Source: Lachnospiraceae bacterium (GTDB taxonomy: Bacteria > Bacillota > Clostridia > Lachnospirales > Lachnospiraceae). Taken from it: DNA of 64,000 nt. Location of the stretch: positions 84,066 through 148,065 of the forward strand of contig SVEK01000002.1 of NCBI GenBank assembly GCA_015057405.1. Reading direction: 5' to 3'. The notes under the pieces were generated by a model, which was not told the DNA's origin, searched no databases, and saw only the letters and a program-made list of their open reading frames with translations. Shown piece by piece: positions 18,942 to 26,816 of this stretch (positions are counted from its first letter, which is position 1; the number at the start of each line of letters is the position of its first letter). The translations under genes were made by a program, and so were the position numbers.

Positions 18942-19097
18942 TTATTTACCATAATAATAAATCTGTACATTATGTCATCAGAATAAGTCATGGCATTATT
19001 ATGCAATATACTGTATTATATTATTATACAATACAATAATGTAATCTTTTCATGAACTCAAAGAATAGTTTTGAATTATTCGTAAGGGGGTATATCA

Positions 19098-19379
19098 ATG
19101 AGATTAAAAGACGGATATTTGTTAAAAGAAATAATGGATGAATATGTTTTATTTCCTTCAGGACAAAATGTAGTTGACGGGAAAAAAATAGTTTCACTTA
19201 ATGAATCCGGTGTTTTTATTGCAAAACATTTGCAAAACGATATTCCATATAAATCTTTATTAAAACTGTTTCTTGATGAATACGAGGCAACAACCGATGA
19301 AGAAATAGAAATGTTACAGTTTGACCTTGATCATTTCCTGGATAATCTGTGGAGACGTGATATGTTGATTACTGATTAA
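19098..19379 (+). CDS. PqqD-like protein (RiPP recognition element)
   Basis: 93-residue protein of the PqqD family. Members form a small winged-helix domain that binds leader peptides of ribosomally made, post-translationally modified peptides and delivers them to enzymes or exporters. Seen: the N-terminal KDGYLLKEIMDEYVLFPSG strands, the central SLNESGVFIAKHL helix and acidic C-terminal helices, the typical fold order. A strong ribosome site (AAGGGGG) precedes the ATG. First of four same-strand genes: PqqD, HPr-kinase-like, leader-bearing protein and ABC exporter. I infer that it binds the leader of the 20436-20903 protein. Confidence 0.85.
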   Translation: MRLKDGYLLKEIMDEYVLFPSGQNVVDGKKIVSLNESGVFIAKHLQNDIPYKSLLKLFLDEYEATTDEEIEMLQFDLDHFLDNLWRRDMLITD

Positions 19380-19403
19380 TATTATGATTGGGAGAAAAAC
19401 ACA

Positions 19404-20315
19404 ATGATTAAGTGTTATTGTATAGCAGAAGAATACATTAAGATAACAGCAGAACCGGATATACTAGAACCAATTGATAATATGTTTTCAAAATTTATTG
19501 TTTCTGATAATGAATATTCTATTACACAAACTTTTCACATAGCAATTGAAGAAGCCGATTATACAGATTATCTTACAATAAGTAATACTGCCGAACAAAA
19601 CAAACAACATTGTTGTATATTCGAATCTGATTATATGTCATTATATAAAAACAACGAAAAAACAATGATAGAATATCATTCTACAGCAGTAGTTAAAACT
19701 GCCATTATTTCTACTGCTAATAATAATGCTGTTATAGCAATTATAAACATTTCAAACAATTATGACGATATGAAATTTAAAGAAATCAGCTATACAATCA
19801 GAGATTTATTTTTTTATTATATCCAGAAAAAGAATAAAATAGTAATTCATTCGGCATCTATTGTATACAAAGATAAAGCATGGTTATTTTCAGCTCCTTC
19901 CGGCACCGGAAAATCAACTCATGTAAATCTATGGCATGAACTTGAATTTGAAGCAAAAGACTTTAACGGAGATTTGGCAATATGTTACTTGAATGAAAAT
20001 AATGAGGTTTTAGCAGCGGGTTCTCCCTGGTGCGGAACTTCCGGTATATTTAATAATATAACAGCGCCTCTTGGTGGAATCATATTTATTAACAAAGGAC
20101 TCATTAATTCTATCGAACGAATTTCAGGAATAAACGGTGCTTTAAAAATTGCTGCAAGAAGTGTATCCCCTGCATGGACTAACGACCATACAGATATTAC
20201 TTTATCTGTTTCAGAACAAATTGCAAACAAAATTATATTAGGGAATATGATCTGCTTACCTGATCATGATGCCGCAATAACCTCGAAAGCATTTATTGAC
20301 AGGTACAACGTATAA
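19404..20315 (+). CDS. HPr-kinase-like P-loop protein
   Basis: 303-residue protein whose C-terminal half resembles the kinase domain of HPr kinase/phosphorylase and the HPrK-like proteins found in peptide-modification clusters, including lasso-peptide tailoring kinases. Walker A APSGTGKST spans residues 164-172. The context IHSASIVYKDKAWLFSAP before it and FNGDLAICYL (Asp190) and GSPWCGTSG after it match that group. The N-terminal 140 residues are not recognised. Not HPr kinase proper: it is in no sugar-transport context and lacks the family signature. A phosphorylating or nucleotide-dependent role on the neighbouring substrate protein is inferred. Confidence 0.75.
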   Translation: MIKCYCIAEEYIKITAEPDILEPIDNMFSKFIVSDNEYSITQTFHIAIEEADYTDYLTISNTAEQNKQHCCIFESDYMSLYKNNEKTMIEYHSTAVVKTAIISTANNNAVIAIINISNNYDDMKFKEISYTIRDLFFYYIQKKNKIVIHSASIVYKDKAWLFSAPSGTGKSTHVNLWHELEFEAKDFNGDLAICYLNENNEVLAAGSPWCGTSGIFNNITAPLGGIIFINKGLINSIERISGINGALKIAARSVSPAWTNDHTDITLSVSEQIANKIILGNMICLPDHDAAITSKAFIDRYNV

Positions 20316-20363
20316 CTAATATGTTACAATTTTGTTAGAATATGTAAAATTGAGTTTATGTCA

Positions 20364-20392
20364 TTGACAAATTCATATATCATATATACACT
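20364..20392 (+). promoter_or_regulatory. Promoter of the leader-bearing protein gene
   Basis: A perfect TTGACA at 20364-20369 and TACACT at 20387-20392, 17 bases apart, give a predicted transcript start about 37 bases before the ATG at 20436. This suggests that the substrate gene and the exporter are transcribed separately from, and perhaps more strongly than, the two genes upstream. Confidence 0.65.
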
Positions 20393-20435
20393 AAACAAGT
20401 AATTTGTTCATAAAAATAATAAGGAGTGATTTCTT

Positions 20436-20903
20436 ATGAGAAACTACACAGCACCAAACTTGACAGAAATTAATGATATTGTTGAAGGTGTATATGCTTC
20501 AAGCGGAGCAATGGTTACCGAACCACCACTACCGACTGCTGCACCTAATACTATTGTAGATTGGGATATATCATGCAGTTATCGCAATCATAACAGTGGT
20601 TCTCATTCAGAAGTTGCAATTATTGGGCTTAACATGGGGAATAATAGTGGCGATAGTATTTTAATGAACTTTCTTGTTTCAGGATTTAGACTTGATACAG
20701 TAAAGGATTCAAGTGGATACCCTGTATCAAATGTTACTGAAACCGGTTTCACCATTTTCAGACCTGGTCACTTTAATCCTAATGAGAGATTTGAGTTCAA
20801 TATACAGATTACTGCTAAAGATAGCCCTTATCACGGTTCTATAGGTAAAACAGGTGAATATTTACCTTGCACAATATCACTTGTTTCTTACGAAGTAGCA
20901 TAA
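20436..20903 (+). CDS. Leader-bearing protein, candidate substrate of the adjacent exporter
   Basis: 155 residues, no relative named with certainty. It has no Sec signal peptide. The N-terminus reads as a leader: MRNYTAPNLTEINDI followed by EGVYASSG at residues 17-24, ending in Ser-Gly. A Pro/Ala-rich linker (about 25-38) leads to a domain of about 115 residues rich in Ser, Gly, Asn and aromatic residues with an alternating pattern suggesting a beta-sandwich. It holds exactly two cysteines (47 and 145). Ribosome site AAGGAGTGAT precedes the ATG, and it has its own promoter. From position and leader form I infer that it is exported by the next gene's product and cleaved near EGVYASSG. Surface carbohydrate binding is possible but unproven. 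Confidence 0.7.
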   Translation: MRNYTAPNLTEINDIVEGVYASSGAMVTEPPLPTAAPNTIVDWDISCSYRNHNSGSHSEVAIIGLNMGNNSGDSILMNFLVSGFRLDTVKDSSGYPVSNVTETGFTIFRPGHFNPNERFEFNIQITAKDSPYHGSIGKTGEYLPCTISLVSYEVA

Positions 20904-20906
20904 AAT

Positions 20907-22709
20907 ATGGCTAAAAGTGTAAAACATTATATTAAACGAGCTAAAGACGGAGCAATTAAAGATATAGCGACACAACTGCGCTGGGTATATTCCTATGCAA
21001 AGGATAACAGAGGACTTATTGTTTTGTATACAGTTCTTGGTTTATCCGGAATAGTTGTGTCGCTTATTAGTAGTCTCGTTTCAAGAGATCTTGTTGATAT
21101 TATAACAGGCCATCGCACAGGAGCCCTCGTTATTACATTTCTTTCGATGATAGGAATAACTCTATTAAGCACTGCAATAGGACAGATTTCTTCATACCTT
21201 TCAACAAAAATCAGTTTACATGTAGATAATCATATTAAGGCAAGCGTATTTGATGATATTATGGTGACAGAATGGGAAGAACTTGACAAATATCATTCAG
21301 GTGATTTAATTGCCAGATGGAATGGTGATGTATCTGTAGTTTCTAATGGAATACTTACATTATTTCCCAATGCACTGATTTTTACTTTTCAGTTTATATC
21401 TGCACTATACATGGTAATAAGATATGATGCTTCATTTGCAATCTTTGCTCTTGCAAGTGTACCGATAAGTTTGTTTACTTCAAGAGAATCCTTAAAAAGG
21501 ATGCAAAAAGGTAATATGAGTTCATTACAAGCCGGCACAAGAATGTCCAGTTTTAATCAAGAAACATTTTCCAATATCCAAACGGTAAAAGCCTTTGACA
21601 TGGTAAAGTTATACTCTAAAAGACTTCGGGTATTACAGGAAGAATATAAAGAAGTTCGATTAAAATACCAAAGAATTACTATTATTAACGCAATAATACT
21701 AACAATTGTTTCTCTGTTAGTAACTTATTCGGCTCAGGGCTGGGGTATTTATAAAGTTTGGAACGGTTCTATAACATACGGAACTATGACAATGTTTATT
21801 ACACTTTCAACAACATTATCAGGAACAGTTAATAATCTAATTAATCTGTTCCCAAGCGGGATATTATTTTCTAATGCAGCAAAACGTTTAATGAGTATTA
21901 CAGGACTTGAAAAAGAAGATTATAGTAATAAAGAAGAAGCAAAAGAGTTTTATGAAAAAAATGAATCTCAGGGAGTAGGTGTATGTGTACGTGATTTGAC
22001 ATATGCTTATCCTGGTGGAGAAAATGTACTTGAAAACATTAGTATAGAAGCACATCCGCATGAAGTAATAGCATTAGTGGGGCCTTCCGGAGAAGGTAAA
22101 ACAACTTTACTTAGATATTTATTAGCACTTATACGTCCAAAGGAAGGTTTTGGATATATATGTGCCGGCAACTCCCAACCGGAAGACAATAATTATATAA
22201 ATCTTAGTGCATCAATAAGACAACTAATCGCATATGTACCACAGGGTAATACTATGTTTTCCGGAACCATAGCTCAAAATATGAGAAATGTAAAGGAAAA
22301 TGCAACTGATGAAGAAATTGTTGATGCGCTAAAACTTGCATGCGCCTGGAATTTTGTAAAAAAACTACCGGGAGGTATCAATAGTGAGATAAAGGAAAAT
22401 GGAGGAGGATTTTCAGAAGGTCAGTCTCAACGACTTTCTATTGCAAGAGCACTATTAAGACGTTCGCCAATACTACTTTTAGATGAAGCAACATCAGCTC
22501 TTGATATGATTACTGAGCGTAAAGTTTTACAAAATATAATGAATGATAAATATGCACGAACCTGTATTGTAACAACACACCGACCAACAGTACTCGGTAT
22601 ATGTAACAGAGTCTATTTAATTCACGATAAACAGTGTGATATATTAACAGAAGAGGAGATAACAGAATTAACAACAATGCCTCTATTAGAAGAAACCGAA
22701 AAAAGTTAG
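20907..22709 (+). CDS. ABC exporter, fused membrane and ATPase domains
   Basis: 600-residue half-transporter. An N-terminal membrane domain with about six spans covers residues 35-320 and the ATPase follows. Walker A GPSGEGKTT is near residue 391, the Q-loop in YVPQGNTMF, the signature as FSEGQSQR near 500 instead of LSGGQ, Walker B ILLLDEATSALD near 521 and the H-loop in TTHRPT. No C39 peptidase domain is present, so leader removal must come from elsewhere, perhaps the S26-type enzyme encoded next. It starts three bases after the substrate gene with no ribosome site of its own, implying translational coupling. Confidence 0.9.
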   Translation: MAKSVKHYIKRAKDGAIKDIATQLRWVYSYAKDNRGLIVLYTVLGLSGIVVSLISSLVSRDLVDIITGHRTGALVITFLSMIGITLLSTAIGQISSYLSTKISLHVDNHIKASVFDDIMVTEWEELDKYHSGDLIARWNGDVSVVSNGILTLFPNALIFTFQFISALYMVIRYDASFAIFALASVPISLFTSRESLKRMQKGNMSSLQAGTRMSSFNQETFSNIQTVKAFDMVKLYSKRLRVLQEEYKEVRLKYQRITIINAIILTIVSLLVTYSAQGWGIYKVWNGSITYGTMTMFITLSTTLSGTVNNLINLFPSGILFSNAAKRLMSITGLEKEDYSNKEEAKEFYEKNESQGVGVCVRDLTYAYPGGENVLENISIEAHPHEVIALVGPSGEGKTTLLRYLLALIRPKEGFGYICAGNSQPEDNNYINLSASIRQLIAYVPQGNTMFSGTIAQNMRNVKENATDEEIVDALKLACAWNFVKKLPGGINSEIKENGGGFSEGQSQRLSIARALLRRSPILLLDEATSALDMITERKVLQNIMNDKYARTCIVTTHRPTVLGICNRVYLIHDKQCDILTEEEITELTTMPLLEETEKS

Positions 22710-23197
22710 TTATTGTTTCTTTTATCTGAACAGGTAATTTTATGCCATATTCTCCACAAAGATAAAAATAAAGGCCTTATTGGACGTAAGAAAATCCATA
22801 TTTTCCATAATGTGATATACAACTTTGATGAATCGCACAATATTTCTTTTCCTTTTCGGTTAATCTTTTTGACAACACCGATAATCTGTGTTTCACTAAT
22901 CGGCCCTTCAATAAAAGTCTGATTATCACCAAGCATATAATATTCCCTGTTGTCATTATTAAAATTAACATGGTGAATTCTGTGCACTACATGAGTATTA
23001 TCATTACGTACATATAATGCTATATCACCACGTTTTAGAGGATAATCCGGTTTACTAACATACAATATATCACGATACCCTGAAAAAAAAGGAAACATGC
23101 TATAACCGTTAGGACTGATTTTGTAATATTGTTCATCACCTAACATAGAGATTATTTTAGAGAGAGTTCCGGTATTTTCAAACTGATTGATTAACAT
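22706..23197 (-). CDS. S24/S26-family peptidase with Ser-His signature
   Basis: 163-residue protein related to type I signal peptidases of the SipW/eukaryotic kind. The catalytic Ser33 lies in GYSMFPFF, His72 in HVVHRI takes the place of the bacterial lysine, and MLGDN supplies the conserved GDN at 90-92. There is no N-terminal membrane anchor; the only hydrophobic stretch is C-terminal (about 127-152, Trp-rich), so membrane attachment, if any, is by the tail. Its end overlaps the exporter gene end by four bases, tail to tail. AAGGAGC precedes the ATG. I infer that it cleaves the exporter's substrate. Confidence 0.8.
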   Translation of the reverse strand: MLINQFENTGTLSKIISMLGDEQYYKISPNGYSMFPFFSGYRDILYVSKPDYPLKRGDIALYVRNDNTHVVHRIHHVNFNNDNREYYMLGDNQTFIEGPISETQIIGVVKKINRKGKEILCDSSKLYITLWKIWIFLRPIRPLFLSLWRIWHKITCSDKRNNN

Positions 23198-23226
23198 GGG
23201 AATGCTCCTTTAAAATCGATTTAATA

Positions 23227-23266
23227 AACACCGGTTAATTATCGTAAAATATAATTATCCGGTGTT
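23227..23266. repeat. 16-base inverted repeat upstream of the S26 peptidase gene
   Basis: AACACCGGTTAATTAT (23227-23242) and its near-perfect complement (23251-23266), 15 of 16 bases matching, around an eight-base loop. It lies 30 bases ahead of the minus-strand peptidase gene and 53 bases after the small minus-strand gene at 23319-23552. It could terminate that gene's transcript, although no strong T-run follows in either direction, or be an operator for the peptidase gene. Confidence 0.75.
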
Positions 23267-23318
23267 AAAATTAAAATCATATAATTTGGAAATAACATAG
23301 ATTCATAAAATGAAGCTA

Positions 23319-23552
23319 TTATTCATCCTCATCATCAAAGATATCATCATAATAATCATCATCAAAATCATCATAATCATCTTTTGTAACGCACTTGTAA
23401 ACAGCATAAGCAATACCGGCAATTGCAGCTACACAACCTATAATTGCAAGTATTGTAATTATAATTTTTTTATTCTTTTCGTCTTCTTCTTTCTTGTGAA
23501 ACAATTCATTAATTTTAAATGCATTAGTGATTTCATCAAACTTGCTACCCAT
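23319..23552 (-). CDS. Small membrane protein with acidic tail, unknown function
   Basis: 77 residues. A charged N-terminal helix (MGSKFDEITNAFKINELFHKKEEDEK) is followed by one membrane span of about 20 residues (IIITILAIIGCVAAIAGIAYAV). The C-terminus is almost entirely Asp, Glu and Tyr. Similar short proteins are, to my knowledge, common in Lachnospiraceae but uncharacterised. The start at 23552 is chosen because AAAGGGG precedes it; an ATG six codons earlier would overlap that ribosome site. Confidence 0.75.
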   Translation of the reverse strand: MGSKFDEITNAFKINELFHKKEEDEKNKKIIITILAIIGCVAAIAGIAYAVYKCVTKDDYDDFDDDYYDDIFDDEDE

Positions 23553-23614
23553 AATATTTACCCCTTTCATTTATAAACTATAATAAGTATATCACATCAA
23601 CAAGATATCTACTA

Positions 23615-25951
23615 CTATAATTTTGTGAATTTTGCAAATGAAGCTTTCATTTTACGAACTCCAAAATTATCAAACTCAACACTTACATCATAGTCATTAC
23701 CATTAGGTGTTATAGCCAATATAGTTCCGCATCCAAACTTAATATGTTTTACTTTATCACCAAGTTCATATTCCAAGACAAATCCACCCGAAGAAGTATT
23801 CTTACTACCCTTGGAAATATATGGATTATTAGTAAAAAGATTAGTCGATCGGCCATTATTATCCCGGTCACGATAAGAAGTATAATTATCTTTCGGTATA
23901 ACTGACGAAGAACCGGAAAATGAAGTATTATCTCTTTTTACATTACGTCTGTAATCATCCGAAACAGATTCGGTAATAAGATACCTTGGAATCTCACTAA
24001 TAAATCTTGAAGGCGGATTATATTGTATATCTCCATTTTTAAGACGTTTATTAGCACTGGATATAGAAAGTTTTTCCATGGCACGTGTTATTCCAACATA
24101 ACATAATCTACGTTCTTCCTCTATGTCATAAGGATCATTTGAATATAGGGCCATAGCTGACGGGAACAGATTTTCCTCCATACCGCATAAATACACATAA
24201 GGAAATTCCAATCCTTTTGCACTATGAAGTGTCATTAACAATACAACGTCTGCATCTTCATCGACAGAATCTATATCCGCAACAAGTGCAACATTCTCAA
24301 GGAATTCAGACAGAAGAGAAGATGTGTTACCATTTTCCGGAATTTCAGCAGAATCTTCAAAAGTAACAGCTTTGTTAATAAGTTCTTCAATATTTTCTAT
24401 ACGTGCATTAGCTTCATCAGTTCCTTCTTCTTTTAAAGCACTTAAATAACCGGTATCATCAAGAATTGCTTTGATAAGATTAACTATACTGCAACCATCT
24501 ACCGCAAGCATGGCTCTGTAATGTTCAATTAAATTAATAAAAGGCAATAATTTCGGTTTGGCACGACTCACACCGCTAATATAATCAGCTTCAAGAAGCG
24601 CTTCATAAAAACTGATATTATGAAATCCGGCAAATTCAGCAATATGATTAATTGAAGTTATTCCGATACCTCTCTTAGGTACATTAATAATTCTTTTAAC
24701 AGCAACATCATCAAGACCATTATCAATTGTTTTAAGATATGCAAGGATATCCTTAATCTCTTTTCTTGAATAGAAATTAAGCCCCCCAACTATTTTGTAC
24801 GGAATATTCATGTTAATAAATGCTTCCTCAATTACTCGAGACTGGGCATTAGTTCTATATAATACAGCATGCTTACAATAAGCTACACCGTTATTAATAT
24901 TACTGCGAATAGAAGCAGCAATCCCATTAGCTTCTTCATAATCAGTCATATATCGCGTATAACTGATAGGGGTCCCCTCGCCTTTTGAACACCATAATTT
25001 TTTTGACTTTCTTTTAGAATTATTACCAATAACTTCATTGGCCGCATCAAGTATGGTTTGGGTTGAACGATAATTTTGTTCAAGTTTGATTACTTTTGCA
25101 TCAGGGAATACCTTTTCGAAATTAAGAATATTATAAATATTAGCTCCTCTAAACTTATAAATTGACTGGTCATCATCACCAACAACACACAAATTATGTT
25201 CCCCAATAGCATTATCTGCGTCGGCCATAAGTCTTAACAACTCAAACTGCGCAGTATTAGTATCCTGATACTCATCGACCAATATATATCGGAATCTCAT
25301 TTTATAATAATTGAGAGCTTCTTTATCAGCACGAAAAAGCTCAACCGTTTTCATAATAAGATCGTCAAAATCAAGTGCATTACTATTCTTAAGTCTTTCC
25401 TGATATGCCGTATAAAGCTTGGCGTATTTACTCTCATTATAATCATCAAAAGCTTCTTCCGCGTACTGTTCAGGTGTAATAAGTTCATTTTTTTTAGAAG
25501 AAATAACCGCTAAAGCCTTTCTTTCGTTAATAATCTTAGAATCATAATTAAATTGCTTCAGAAGTTCTTTCATAACAACCTTCTGATCATCCGTATCATA
25601 TATTGAAAAGTTTCTTTTATAACCAAGTGATTCAATAAAACGTCTGAGAATACGAACACATGTAGAGTGAAAAGTGCTAACCCAAACATTCTCAGCACCA
25701 TAACCAACAATATCATTAACACGTTCACGCATCTCTTTTGCCGCCTTATTGGTAAATGTAACAGCTATGATATTCCATGGTTCAACATGCTCAGTACTTA
25801 TTAGATGTGCAATTCTGTGAGTAAGAACCCTTGTTTTACCCGAACCGGCTCCTGCAAGAATCAATAAAGGACCTTTAGTATGCTGCACAGCCTCTAATTG
25901 CATATTATTAAGATTGTCATATATTAAAGTGTTATGTATATAATTTTCCAT
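23615..25951 (-). CDS. pcrA: ATP-dependent DNA helicase PcrA/UvrD
   Basis: Superfamily 1A 3'-5' helicase for nucleotide excision repair, rolling-circle replication and removal of RecA filaments. 778 residues. Walker A GAGSGKT is at residues 34-40, motif II ILVDEYQDTN, motif III GDDDQSIYKFRGA, motif IV LEQNYRST, motif V MTLHSAKGLEFP and motif VI RRLCYVGITRAM. A C-terminal Tudor-like element (LGDKVKHIKFGCGTI) matches the RNA-polymerase-binding tail of PcrA. The promoter holds a LexA box at 26017-26028, so DNA-damage induction is likely. Confidence 0.97.
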   Translation of the reverse strand: MENYIHNTLIYDNLNNMQLEAVQHTKGPLLILAGAGSGKTRVLTHRIAHLISTEHVEPWNIIAVTFTNKAAKEMRERVNDIVGYGAENVWVSTFHSTCVRILRRFIESLGYKRNFSIYDTDDQKVVMKELLKQFNYDSKIINERKALAVISSKKNELITPEQYAEEAFDDYNESKYAKLYTAYQERLKNSNALDFDDLIMKTVELFRADKEALNYYKMRFRYILVDEYQDTNTAQFELLRLMADADNAIGEHNLCVVGDDDQSIYKFRGANIYNILNFEKVFPDAKVIKLEQNYRSTQTILDAANEVIGNNSKRKSKKLWCSKGEGTPISYTRYMTDYEEANGIAASIRSNINNGVAYCKHAVLYRTNAQSRVIEEAFINMNIPYKIVGGLNFYSRKEIKDILAYLKTIDNGLDDVAVKRIINVPKRGIGITSINHIAEFAGFHNISFYEALLEADYISGVSRAKPKLLPFINLIEHYRAMLAVDGCSIVNLIKAILDDTGYLSALKEEGTDEANARIENIEELINKAVTFEDSAEIPENGNTSSLLSEFLENVALVADIDSVDEDADVVLLMTLHSAKGLEFPYVYLCGMEENLFPSAMALYSNDPYDIEEERRLCYVGITRAMEKLSISSANKRLKNGDIQYNPPSRFISEIPRYLITESVSDDYRRNVKRDNTSFSGSSSVIPKDNYTSYRDRDNNGRSTNLFTNNPYISKGSKNTSSGGFVLEYELGDKVKHIKFGCGTILAITPNGNDYDVSVEFDNFGVRKMKASFAKFTKL

Positions 25952-26008
25952 AAGAATACCACATATCCTCCCTAAATTAACATCATACTAATAAATTATT
26001 TACATATC

Positions 26009-26037
26009 ATTATAGCAAACATATGTTCACATTTCAA
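26009..26037 (-). promoter_or_regulatory. pcrA promoter with embedded LexA (SOS) box
   Basis: On the minus strand TTGAAA (complement of 26032-26037) and a consensus TATAAT (complement of 26009-26014) are 17 bases apart. Inside the spacer, 26017-26028 reads GAACATATGTTT, one base from the Firmicute LexA consensus GAACATATGTTC. LexA bound there would block the promoter. The lexA promoter in this window carries a box differing at one base. Confidence 0.8.
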
Positions 26038-26087
26038 TGATAAATTATGAAACTACGCCTAACAACCACAAATTACTGCAAACAAAA

Positions 26088-26558
26088 CTACAAACGCACA
26101 TCCACGTTATTACCAAGCAAACCCAGTACATCTATACTTTTTTTGTTTTTGTCATAGGGATTAGATTCATTATACTTAATCTGAGTAGTTGTTTCACCAC
26201 CGGAAACATAGGATCTGCCACATTCAGGACATACAGAAGTATTCAGCGTAACACTCGCCCTAATAACACGGCCATTATTCATTGCAGCCTTAGAATATGC
26301 ATTGCTGACATGCTCATGCTCATGAGAAGCAACTCTTGCCGCAGAAGAACCGGGAGAGATATGGGCAGGCGCTTTAAATGAAACCATCTCATCAGAACCA
26401 TCCTGATACTTCCTGTTAGCACAGGTTTCACATTCTATCTGTCCTGATTTTACCATAGATGATATGGTTGCTTTATCAAATCCAAGACTTTTAGCCTGAC
26501 CGATAGAGTTAGGAAAATATCCGTTATTCAAATATGGACTTAATCCCGCTATCTGCAT
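26088..26558 (-). CDS. SprA-related putative zinc metallopeptidase
   Basis: 156-residue protein of the SprA-related family. The zincin motif HExxH appears as HEHEH at residues 79-83. Two Cys pairs, CETC (43-46) and CPEC (110-113), could form a zinc site. Between them lie the family-typical NRKYQDGSDEMVSFKAP and HISPGSSAARVASH. No signal peptide or membrane segment is seen. AGGAGG precedes the ATG. It lies head-to-tail with pcrA but the pcrA promoter lies between them. The substrate is unknown. Confidence 0.8.
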   Translation of the reverse strand: MQIAGLSPYLNNGYFPNSIGQAKSLGFDKATISSMVKSGQIECETCANRKYQDGSDEMVSFKAPAHISPGSSAARVASHEHEHVSNAYSKAAMNNGRVIRASVTLNTSVCPECGRSYVSGGETTTQIKYNESNPYDKNKKSIDVLGLLGNNVDVRL

Positions 26559-26662
26559 AACAATTCCTCCTCATACTAATTACTGTCACATAAAACATTG
26601 CCTGCAAATTACATAGTATATGCTGATAAAACAGAATATTTCTAATAAAATTATATCACAGT

Positions 26663-26691
26663 TTGAGAAAAGGGTAAATATATGTTATAGT
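26663..26691 (+). promoter_or_regulatory. Candidate promoter for the radical SAM-rng operon
   Basis: TTGAGA at 26663-26668 and TATAGT at 26686-26691 are 17 bases apart, about 125 bases before the ATG at 26817. A second consensus TATAAT lies at 26775-26780 with a poorer, 15-base-spaced TTGGTT. Either could drive the operon. Confidence 0.5.
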
Positions 26692-26816
26692 ACATAAGAC
26701 ATTAGAAATGATAACAATAAAACTATTATATAAAACAATAACTTTATCACATTTTGGTTTTTAAAACCCAAAGCTATAATATCATATTTTTATAAACCAT
26801 TTCAGGAGGAATTAAC

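Noticed and set aside
19012..19037. Imperfect palindrome GTATT...AATAC upstream of the PqqD gene
   Set aside because: Very AT-rich stretch where such palindromes arise by chance; no convincing promoter beside it.
19098..20903. Classical RiPP cluster such as lanthipeptide, sactipeptide or lasso peptide
   Set aside because: PqqD and the kinase-like protein fit, but no lanthionine synthetase, radical SAM, YcaO, lasso cyclase or short core peptide is present.
23310..23576. Plus-strand reading frame rich in Ile and Asn opposite the small acidic-tail gene
   Set aside because: It is the complement of repeated Asp/Glu codons; the minus-strand frame has a ribosome site and a sensible protein.
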